Source: Trissonchulus latispiculum
Taxonomy: Eukaryota; Nematoda; Enoplea; Enoplida; Ironidae
Assembly (NCBI GenBank): GCA_030248195.1
Contig: JASAND010021437.1
Span: forward strand, 1-64,000
DNA: 64,000 bases
Reading direction: 5' to 3'
The position numbers and the translations under genes are program-made. Positions within the stretch are counted from its first letter, which is position 1. Every line of letters starts with the position of its first letter. Shown piece after piece: positions 1-11,984 of this stretch. The notes beneath the pieces were generated by a model. It was given only the letters and a program-made list of their open reading frames with translations, was not told the DNA's origin and ran no database searches.

Positions 1-179
1 ATATGAGCCTCGTTGTAGGACAGGCTCATATGTTTTGCGGTTGCAACTTGTTTTCCTTAATTTACAAACTCCCTACGGAACTCATATGTATTTTACAGGC
101 TAGTTTTTGCTTATATACAACCTGCCTACGAAGACTCATATGTATTTTACATGCGACGAAGGAGCACTTTTTGTTCTTG
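1..179 (+). mobile_element. Single arm of a foldback element, cut by the window edge
   Basis: This stretch matches, with scattered differences, the right arm of the complete foldback element at 44586-45370. Shared blocks include ATATGAGCCTCGTTGTAGGA, the CTCATATGTATTTTACA motif that occurs twice, and the terminal CGACGAAGGAGCA...GTTCTTG. The other arm should lie upstream of the window. It sits in the intron or 5' flank before the first visible COQ8 exon. It has no coding capacity. Confidence 0.75.
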
Positions 180-405
180 TCTGACTAAAATAGGGTAGCT
201 AGGGTCAGTTAGTTTAGTAGTTTAGTCGCAAGTTAGTTGTATTTGGTGCAACTGGCTGTTGTCTATCATCAGTCTTAGTTCACTGTCTACTACGATTGGA
301 TTTATTGAGCTATTAATTAGCTGGCTAATAATTTAAATGTATTAAATTCTAATGTTTTAAAGCTAAGTATAGGTAGTATGCTGGTTCGATTTTGTTTGCT
401 TACAG

Positions 406-3400
406 CTCTCGTTTCGTTACAGCTGTCCATGGCAAAGATCCGTCTCTGGTCGGATCAACTAATTCTTCTTACACCGTCAAATCCAGCCCCCCGCAGCCTG
501 CCCCCTCTACCTCCGGTAGTCCCCCTAATCCAGTATCCTCTTCCAAACCGGCGGGTTCTTCTGTCAAACCGCCTCCCATCGGAAAGCCCAAGAAAAAGCC
601 TCCACCTAAGCTTACCTCCTCAGCTAATTGGTTTACCAACCCGTCGCTAAGCGACCGGTCCCGAGAACGTGCCGTTCCGGCCTCCCGGTTGGCACGACTG
701 GCCAACTTTGGCTCCCTGGGTCTGGGACTTGGCCTGGGCGCGGCCGGGGAATTCCTGGGCCGGGCCGTTGGCACCCGACCCTCTGCAACGGTCGGTGAAT
801 CGATTGGATCCAATGTTTTCCTAACGGAAGCGAATGCGGAACGAATTGTCAACACGCTGTGCCGGGTTCGCGGGGCTGCCCTGAAACTGGGTCAGATGCT
901 CAGCATTCAGGATAACAGTATGATTCATCCCCAGATTCAGCAGATCTTTGACCGAGTTCGATACAGTGCCGATTTTATGCCCGCTAAACAGGTTTGTGTT
1001 ATGGTAGAAATGTACAGTGAAAATAGTCACTAAGATATGCCTCTGAGGCAAAGAAGTGTAGGTTTGTCATAAGTGACTGCGGTGAAATGAAAGGAAACAA
1101 ACGCCATCCGGCAGCGGTCACTCACCTGTGACCTGTTATTTATATGACAAATGCAGGTGTGAGCTCAAGCTCACTTTTTTGTATGATTATCCTAAGCTTT
1201 TTCTAGGCGAAAAAAGTGGAGGGGGGAATCCACAGTGGTCTAAAATTGGCAAAAATGCAGTAAAAATAGCCTGTTTTCTACATATACTATACTGCTAATA
1301 CATATACTGCTATAACTATGCTAAAAAGTGATCAAAAATTGAGTTTGAATACCAAAATAGACGATTTTTGACCAAAAAATTGTAGCCGGAAATTTTTTGG
1401 AAAAATTTGACCGAAAATCCTTAAAATTTGGCATTTTCTAGGCACCTTATAGTGATGGGGGGAAGCCCAAAAAAGTGGTGGTGGGGTCGAGTGGAGGGAC
1501 CAGGGCGTCCCCGCCCCCCCCCCCCACTAAAAAAGGCCAGATTATCTAGTGATCTTGCAACCTATCCGGATCCGTCGTTTGCTTCATTTACTTGATGTAC
1601 AAATCTGACTACTATGTAGTTAAGTGTTCACATTTTACTTAATGAAGTTGAAGTACTAGTTGGAATTACTGAATTTTTAGGCTGTCACTGCCTTTCATTC
1701 AGGCAGCTTTTCGAAGATGCGTTAAACGTTTGTATTCAGTGTGCTTGCAGTCACGGCTAATCTGTTTTGTATTGTAGGTTAAGAAAGTGTTACGTGAAGA
1801 GCTGGGCGATGATTGGTCAGACCGACTGGGTTCCTTTGAGGAGCGTCCCTTCGCAGCTGCCAGTATAGGCCAGGTTCACAAGGCTACACTCCATGACGGC
1901 ACCACTGTAGCCATGAAAATACAGTATCCAGGTTAGAATAAAGGGGTGCTGAAGTTGCCACAGTCCTCTGGCTCATATATATACAGACAGACACCCTGGC
2001 TTATTTTTGGGCGAGTTTTAGGGGGTGACGTCATAAAGTTTTTATCGAAAATGAAGCGTATATTTTTGGAAAAAATGTTTGTAAATTTTTACGTTTTTGT
2101 GTGCGTAAAAACTGCCAAAAATCGTTTAAAATGACTAATTTTAGACAGTTTTATAGCTAAGTTAGAAACCATTTGGGTAAAAACGCGGCGAAGGCGAAAA
2201 AATCTTTGGTGGGTAAAATTGTAAAATTGGCAATTATTTAATTACAGGGAGAGGTCGGAATTTGTGCGGGGTTTTCTCGAATGGGTTGAATCATTTGCCG
2301 AGTGGACACCCCACCCCGTCCAGCAAAAGCCGGTTACGTATCATTTGACAGGGAGAATGAGGATTTCTATTTTTATGAAAGCTTAGCAGAAAATAAACTA
2401 AAACTGGACGCTGTTGTTCGGACTTTGGCAAAACAGCCATAAATATGATTATATAGATAAATATTTGAGACGGAGGCGGGATTGACTTGTAACTTCTCTT
2501 GCTTGTTTCATCAAGAGTACATTGTGATAAGTGTATGCCACTAGACACTCTATGTTATCAGACAAAAAACTATGATCTGTTCGCTAACGGCTGACTCTCC
2601 CCCACTAATTAAACCCATCACTTCAAAGAAATTCTCACGCTATGTTTGTGTTTTAAGACTCAAAGCGGACACAAACTCGCGCACGCACTGCGTGTGTTTC
2701 GAGGTACTGGTACTAATCCAGGTACTGATTTGCTGGCGGGCCAGACATTAGCGAACAGAGCATTTTTTGCTCTGATAAGGGTTTTTGTTTTGCGCCACTA
2801 ACTGCGAAATTTCGCAGTTTTTTCTAAACTACGAAAAAAATTTTGGGCCGTTGCGCCACAGTACACAGAAATTTTGAGCCAAAATATGCTTGGAAAAACT
2901 CAATCTGGAGCCAAAGTCTTTAAAACTCTCCTAGCTTTTACCAAGAGTACATAATACTAAGAGTATGCCACTAGGCATACTCTATGTTATCAGAGCAAAA
3001 ACTATGCTCTGCACGCTAACGGCTGACCCCCCCCCGCAAATTAGACCCATCACTTCAAAGAATTTTGTGCGCTATGATTGTGTTCTAAAGCTCCAAGCAG
3101 GCACAAAATTCGCTAACACACTGCTTGTGTTTTGGAGCTTAAGCACATAAACATAGAGCGAGTGAGCGTACCCCCGTTTCGACCAGGTACTGATTTGCGG
3201 GGGGGGTCACTAGGGTCTGATTTGCGGGGGGGGGGTGGGCCGTTAGCGTGCAGAGCATAGTTTTTGCTCTGATAACATAGAGTATGCCTAGTGGCATACT
3301 CTTAGTATTATGTACTCTTGCTTTTACCTTAGGGGGGGGGGCTGCCGTCCCCAGACTCCCCGCTGTATACCTTCGCTTTATGTACTCTAAATATAATTCA

Positions 3401-6400
3401 CATTATTAAATGTTAATTGTTATTGATGATGCTAAAGCATCGTCACTCACACTAGCGTAGATACGGGGGGGCGGCCGCCCTCCCCGAAATAAATTTGCCC
3501 CCCTGGAAAAAGTTGGACAAAAGAAATATTTTACTTCCGCGCGGGGGCGGCCGTTTAATTTTATCATAAACATGCACAGATTGTACAGAAATTAATGCAT
3601 TTTCTGCTTTATTAAAAAATTTTCGCGCCTTCGGCAATTGAGTTATATATCTATCTAAATATTATTTTTATAATACCACAACACACCACTACGTACAGTT
3701 AGCATACTACAATCTATTAGGTAGACTTGTATAATTGCTTTGAAAGTATTCCTGCATTTATTCGAAGCACCATCTCCTTAAAACATTGACATAAGCTCCG
3801 AATACCCTGTTCTTGATGGGGGTTTCTTAGTCTGATTTTTCGAACGAGACAGTAGAAGTAGAAAATAGCAGCTAAAAATGACAAAATTTTGTATTAAATC
3901 TGATAAACATACCATACATGCGGAAGGGGTGTACTGAGGGTGTACCAGGTACACCCTGATTTCTGGGGCGGGCGCGCAGTACGCAAGCAAAATCAGTGGA
4001 ACCGCGCAGCTTGAGCGAAGCGAGCGGGGCTCAGAAAGTCAAAGTTGCTCGATTCCGCATGAATTATTCAAGGAAACCAGAATTTGAAGAAAATTGAGCC
4101 CTATTTCATTTCTATAACAATGTGCTAGTTGTATAAAAGGCTTAGCAAACACATTACGAAGTGAGCAATAACGACTGGGAAATTATTCAAGACTGGGCTG
4201 CATAAATTTTTCCTTCGCGATCGCTGCAATTCTACCTCCTTAGTCGCTTCTCCACGCCCCCCCCCCTCTGTACGAAGGGTGACCGCGCAAAATAATTTCC
4301 GCTACACCCCGCGAAGAGAGACCTTGCACATGTATGAAACATACAGCGTAAAGAATTAAATGTTCCCATGGCGTTCTAATGATAAAATTGAAAAATTGTC
4401 TCAACTTCTGGGGGGCTCTGCCCCCAAACCCCCCGCTTTGTCTGTTGGTGGACCTCTTTTCCGGTTTAAACAATCTGACGCGTAAACCTCAGAAAAGAAA
4501 TGTTAATACGTCAACTTACAGTTATACGTACGGAGTGTGCATGCAATTGTAGTGCAGAAACAGAAAATTTCACTCCCCCAAAGTCTTTGGTCAAACTTTG
4601 GCTTACTTCTACTGGGGGGGGGCTGGGGGTGGGGCCCAGTGTTTTTTTGCTCAGACACTTTTGCGCTGTTCTGCGCACTGCCCCAAAATTTTTGCGCAAT
4701 TTGTTAAAAAAGTGCGCATAGCAGAAAATATGCTAAAATTTAGCATAAAATTCCTGTTTTGCATTTATTAGTAATTGTATGACCTTTCTACAATGTTCAG
4801 AGCTGCTGAGTGTAAGATACCAGAACTTAATGGCTGAATAAATTTGCAAAATCACCTAACTTTACAACGACGGGGCCCCGTTGCATAAAACAATCAGTAA
4901 TCAGTTATCAGAACCATCAGTAATCAGTGCCATCAGTGATCAGTAACATTTTTTCCGTTGCATAAAACTACTGATGGCTGAATACTGATTTACTGATAAA
5001 CCATCAGTAAATATAATCAGTATTTCTATGCCAATAACATAAAATCTTGTGAAGTTCATACACATGAGAATTATGGGGATTCATCATAGATAGTACAAGG
5101 TGAATTTTTAAACAGGAATTATAAATAATTAATAATGTTCATTTAATAATGGATATGGTAAGGTAAAGATTGAATCCTCAAGTAAACAATTTTGGTGGGG
5201 CCTAAAATCAGTTAATTTGTAAAACTAAGGCATCATATTTTAAACGGCTTCAAGTCAGGCTGTAGTCAAGGGACTTTGAAGATTTTTATATCAGTGAATA
5301 CAGCTCATTCTTGTGAGCAAGATAAGGTTACATTACAAGCAATAAAATGAATTGATTCGGTAAAAATCGTTGTGATAACGTAAATAATCAGTGAACGAAC
5401 ACTGATGGCAATTTACTGATAAATTATCCCTAAACAGTAATCAGTAAAGTGCTATATGCAACGCTTACTGATAGTTCGCTGATAATTTCACTGATAATTC
5501 ACTGATTACAAATTACTGATTACTGATGGTAATCAGTAAATTTTATGCAACGGAATTTACTGATTTCTGATTACTGATTACTGATTAATCAGTAATCAGT
5601 GTTTTATGCAACGGGGCCCGGGTCTGGGGCGCAGAAACAAAAGACTTTAAAAAAATAGCAGCCATTCACCTACGTTACGTATGATAGATAACCTTCAAGT
5701 TTTATTGATATAAAAGTAAATTTGTATCAAGTTTTATTGATGTAGAAGTAAATTTACTTTGCAAGTTGTTTGCAAGCTAAGAATCCTCACTGCTTTTTAT
5801 AAAAACAACAAGCAATAGTTGTATGCAAAAGGAATCTTGGTAGCGGCAGGGCAGAGTTCCACCGAATTTGAAAATTGTTACAATTCGGCCACAATAGACC
5901 TGCTGCGAGGAAGACTTCCGGTCTGACGAGTGATTTTTCAGAAATGGCAACTAGAGGGATAGAAGCTAGCTAACATAGGATGTTACTTTGGTTTGATTAT
6001 TTTTTGATACTTGATGCTTAATTGTATGTTTGACCCTGTTGTACTAAATTGCTAACAAAATGCGAAATGCGTATAGCAAGGCTCTTAGTCTGAAATAACC
6101 AATATTTACAACTAAATTTTCTTTATAGCAAGGCTCTTAGTCTGAAATAACCAATATTTACAACTAAATTTTCTTTTTCTGTCTTTCACATGCTTTCCTT
6201 CGTCTTGTAAGTATTTTGATAAAATTCTGCAAGGGGAGGCTGAACAGTCATCAGAAAGTCCTTTGTTTACTCTAAAGGTTATAAGTTGCACATTTTTTAA
6301 TCGAACAAAACTGAAACTGAAACTCTACTGAAACTAAGCTGAAACTGATAATATACTATTTTTCTCTACCGACAGAAACTGAAAAAATTATTTTATATGA

Positions 6401-9400
6401 CCGACTAAAATTCAAAATGAAACAAATCGTCTGCTAAAATAGCAAGTGCACTGGACTTTAGTACTGCTACTGTATATTGTAACATGTGCATGCATGCACT
6501 GAATTGCACACAACAATGCTAATGTTGCCTGTTGCTTGAAACCTATTTTGCATAATGTCAACATGCCTTTGGAGACTGCATTAACATGTGCATTTTATAC
6601 AGAAGACCATAAATATCACTGCAAACGTGTAAAAGTGCTTAAAAACCGATTATAGTTGACCTGCTGCGCCGAGGCGCAGCAGGAAAAATACACGCTAGTT
6701 TGAAATTTAATCGAAAATTACGGTGTTTTCAGAAAATGATTCAAGGCTCCGACATCTGACTCACTTAGTAATTTTCAGGGCTCAGCCCAGAACATCTAGG
6801 TATATTTTTGAATGCTTTTTGAACTGTCGGTGGGTAGAGAAAACACGGATAATAACATAAACCTAGCTGTCATGGAACCTTCTTTTAAAGTTTTATAAAC
6901 TTCTCCAAAAATTGCCGAGCTAAAATTAAAATTTGGCAGTCAGTTTTATATTTCATAACTTGAATGTGCAATGCGAGTTGCATATACAAGCTAGATTAAA
7001 TCATACGTATGTTAGGCTATGGGTGCTTGTATATTAATGCTAGCATGTTTACTGAAAGTTAAGTCCAACTTAGCGATAAACTAATAGTAGGCAAATAAGG
7101 ACGGGGGTCTGGGGGCGGAGCCCCAGGAAAAATTGGAGATTTTTGTGAAATAGAGAGCCGGGAGCAATTTTTCTGAGCACTTTGAGCAACTAGTTTTCTC
7201 TCCGTGTCGCTAGAAAAGGTGCGCACGCGTGCGCACAAGTCCAAAATTTTTTGCTCATTTCAGAAAAAAAGTGTGTCATTGCGCACTTTTTTGAGCAAAA
7301 AAACACTGGTGGGCCCCCCATTAGGAAGGTTCCCCCCCATTCGAGGAGCCCCCCAAAAATTCCGACCTCCCCTCCATGACCCCAAAAATTGCCAACTTTT
7401 ACCATTTTTACCCTAAATTTTCAAAAAATTTTTCGGCGTCGCCAGATTTTTAACGAATGTTTTCACTATTTTAGCTTAAAAAACACCTATAATTAGTTAT
7501 TTTTAGCGATTTTTAGCCGTTTCTTACACAAAAAAACCTAAACATTTGTCAAAAAATATGCCCCCCATTTTCGGTGAGTCCCCCCATCGATGGGGGGGCT
7601 TCTTTGACCCCCCCCCCATAAATTTTGGCCTAGAAGTAAGCCAGAATCCCCCTGAAAAGTTTTTGTACCTACGCTACTGGTCACTCGTTTATCATAGGAG
7701 TCGCGGCAGCGACCCCTATAATATGTGTGAAAAGTGGCTGGAGACAGTGTAAAATAAGCTGCGCAGAAGCTGCGCAAAATCCTGCGCAGATCCTGCGCAG
7801 ATTTCATGCGCAAATTGTAGAGCACATCGAGTTTAGTATGTCTGTGAAGTTTCAGCCCCGTATCACTTACCGTTAAAAAAGTTGCGCCCCGGACCGGTTA
7901 TGGCGGCGATGTTTTTTTTCCGGTTTCTCCTATTTGATGGTTGTATTGTACATAATGTTCGCCGCTTTCACGTGATCTGCAGCGGTGGGCCAACCTAAAG
8001 GGCTATGGGGTCTAGTAGTACCCTCTAAAGAATTTAAGAATCACAACTTTTTTTGCGCCGCAACTGCGCCACAGCGCCGCAGTGGCGCCGCAAAGTCGGC
8101 TCATAGCGAAAAGTGACCATTTTTGTGGTCGTCGCTCAGGTCGAACGTTACAAGCTGGAGCTGATTTCTTTTTATATTCAGAAATTACATATATTGAACT
8201 AACTAACGGTCCAGGTTGCGTTTCTCTATCACTTCCCTAGCGACCACAGTGGCCCGTCAAAGATGGCGAAAATTCGAAAAATGAAAAATCGAAATTTCTC
8301 GCTATCTATTTAACTTTGAACGCTCAAATCTTCCATACAATGGTTTTCTGGCACGGAGAATCGATTCCCGCAGTCAGTTTTACCTTCAGACCCACCCATC
8401 TTGCTGGGCTGGTTCCACTTTGCCGTCGGGAGGGTCAAGTCGGAAACCGCTTCCTGGAGGTCCATAGTAGGCTCTACCTGGCCTCTCAAAACTTTGTTTA
8501 TAGGGGTTTTCTGGTGTGCCCAGCTCATTCCCGGTATCCGTTTTGCCGTCCGACGTACCTATTTTGCTGGGCTGGTTCCACTTTGCCGTTTGAAGGGTCA
8601 GTCGGGTGGGGGATCAAGTGGTCGAAAATAAAATTTTTCAAAAGTGGTTAAATTTGGTACCAAATGAAAGCCCTAAGCGAGCTGAGCAACTTTTGTCATA
8701 GAACTGCATGCTCAAAGTGGCTGTAGAGTGCTGTGGTGGGGTGGGGTGGGGACTTAGGCGATTTTCGGTCAAAAATGAAAGTTTTCAAAAGTGGTCAAAT
8801 TTGGTACCAAATGAAAGCCCTAAGCGAGCTGAGCAACTTTTGTCATAGAACTGCATGCTCAAAGTGGCTGTAGAGTGCTGTGGTGGGGTGGGGTGGGGAC
8901 TTAGACGATTTTGGGTCCAAAATAAAATTTTTCAAAAATGGTCAAATTTGGTATCAAATGAAAGCCCTAAGTGAGCTGAGCAACTTTTGTCATAGAACTG
9001 GGTCTTTATTTTCTCAATTTTAAGGATAGACACAGGCCATCACACACATATTATCCTCCTTTGTGCGGAGCATTTTTGTTACTTGTATATATATCAGCTA
9101 TGTTTTGCATTTCAGTAATGCCAACGTCTAACAACTTGCCCTGTTAAATTGTTTCGAACATCAAGGTTCGGAGATAAAACAGCCCATCAGTGCCAGAAAT
9201 CATACAAATGATACCAAACATAATGAAAAATTGTACAGCTAATGTCTTCAGCTCTGCAAAACCTGCACCTCTGACCTGACCAACCGATTTTTCTCGGAAA
9301 ACACACCAAACTTTTTAGTTTTGGAGAAACAACGTTGTAATAATTTCTTGAAAAGTTTTGCACTACAAAAGACTTTCTTAAAAAAATTTAAAAAATTGAG

Positions 9401-11953
9401 CATACTAATGCTTTTAAACGTTAAAATTAAGTATAAAATGACGCAAAAATTGTTTTTACTAGACTAAACAGGTGTGGCGTTATTTCTTCCAAATTACGCA
9501 AAAAATTTACTGCTCCATGGACCGCAAAAGATTCGGAGGAAAAAACAAAGTTGGGCCTAGTTGCACACTTTTATCATAATGTACTCTTGGTTTTCATCCT
9601 CGTAATTTGTTTTTTTGAAATTTGAAATTTTATTAATGTATCAAACGTACCGTCATTCTTTCGTTTCCTCTTGTTATCATTTGGCTTTGGCATATACGTT
9701 TGTGCTCATCCTCAATAGTTTGTAGTCCAAATTAATATTCTATGCTGTTTGCTTTATCTTTATCCTTATTCTGTTGTTTTCCATTTGTTTTGACTGGGCA
9801 ATTTTATTTGCTCTAGGAGTTGCTCAGAGCATTAGCTCAGATATTGACAATCTTATGACGGTGCTGAACTTCGGTCAAATCCTGCCCAAGGGCCTGTTTG
9901 CGGAAGTGTTTGCTCAACATGCCAGAGTTGAGCTGCAGGAAGAGTGTGACTATCTCCGGGAGGCTGCCTCATCAAAAAGATTTAAGGTATAGCGCGGCGG
10001 GAAAAAACCTAGTCCGATATGCGGGAAAATACCCAACGCCAGTGTGAGTCACCCATATGAGCTAGATCCGATTTTAATAGCCTATCTTAAAAACTACCCT
10101 CGAGGGTGTATTATTGTAGCTCCCGCTGCCTCTCAGCAAATTTTTTGGGACTTCGAAAATTTTGGAAATTTTGGTCCCAATATGGGGGTCAGACATGGTC
10201 AAGTTTGGGGGGTCACCCTGAACTACTGGAAAGACCTAGCCCAAAACGGATTACAGTTTCACTGAGGGTATGTCTCGAACTTCACGATGGTGTGTGCAAT
10301 TTGGCTCTAGTGCCTGTTGTGCGACCTGGGGGTGACCTAGACTCGGCGGGAAAAAACCCAAATTTCAAAATGAATTTTTTCTAACCATTAGCAGCTGAGG
10401 AAAAATTCATGCATTTCTTAGCTCAATAGAGCCTCCTGATCGATTTGGTACAGATTTTACCTGGGTTCAATCTTCTATGTGTGGTCCAGGTGGCCAAAAT
10501 ATTTTTTGATGCAGATGTACTAAAAATGACGTGGTATAGTCAAAACTGTTCTGGCATGCTTCCAGCAAAAAATTCGGCTGGGTTTTCTTCCCGCCCATGG
10601 GTTTTTCCATCGGTTTGGTCGAAAATTTCTCACCAACCGTAAGTGCTAGAGAGATGTTTTATGGCTCATTTTGAAGCTCTTCGCAAGGCCTCGTGGTAGT
10701 TATCGTCAGATTTTCGATTTGTCGCTTAATAAAAAAGTTACAGCCAAAATTCGAAGATTTAGGTTTTTATTTCCCGCCGCGCTATATATATACACTGGTC
10801 TTTATTATGGTGGGCGCAGCAGCTATGCGTTTTATTAGGAGTGTATATATTTGCTTAGGGAACATTTGCCTCCTTGGCACATAGGGGGGGGGGAGGGCGA
10901 GCCCCCTCCCCGAAATCGGGGAGAAAGGAAAATTTGCAATGCCTAGTAGTAGCAACGGTTAATAATATTTCCGAAAAGACTACGCCTGTGGCACTGGCAC
11001 TTGCCTCCATAACACTAAAGTTACTTGGAGTTTGCCTCCACAAAGTTCAATTGCATCAAAGCTGTCAGTAATCTTTTTATTTGCCCCCTCATCAATGTTT
11101 TCTTTTAATGCATAAGACGATTAATTTTTGTTCCTTTTCTGGAGCATGTCTGATGGAGGCGGGGAGGAGGAGGTTCGCCCACCGAAAGAGAACCATAAAT
11201 TTTGACATTAACCGCTACCGGTTCAACGTTTTAGCTAGTTGCTGTTTTATAGCAAAGATAGCTGAACTGTCACTTTTTTAATCGGAACCGTAACAAGATT
11301 ATACAATAGAATATTTTCTGCGAAAAATGCTGTTATTGCTCAAATTTTAACTATTTATCAGTCTTGTATTTCAGAATTTGCTGGCTGACGACGAAGATTT
11401 CTATATTCCTAGTGTTATTGACGACTTTACGACGAAGCAAATTTTGACCACAGAATATGTGGAAGGTAAGTCATGAGATCTCGGAGAGGGTACGCTTTGT
11501 AATTTTGACATGAGGTAGCAATAGCCAATCAGATGCGTTTTAGTTCAAACCCATGTAAACTCATGCTTAATAGTGATACTTGTCTTAATAGTGATACAGA
11601 CTTCTGTCTTAATACTTGCATCTCGCAAGCTTATTCTATAAGGAAGACCTGAGTCCTTTAGACTCTTGGTTGTACGAAGAGAAGGTTAATTTATTCCGGA
11701 TTATAATAATTCCTTAGCTTAGCTTAGCGCCGGGTCAAATCATGGTTAGCTCGAATAAAAATTGTGGTTCTACCGGCTTCGTAAATGATCCCATCTTTCA
11801 TTTTTTCTTTGTTGATATAACTTTCTTTATCTGCGCGCCATCGTGAAGCGTTGGCATGGATTCAGGTTTAAACGGAAAACTTCTATTTTTGAGTATAGTT
11901 TGGACGTGGACGGCCGCCATAACTGGTGGATGATTCGAACAATTCGAATTGAA

Positions 11954-11984
<31 letters not shown>

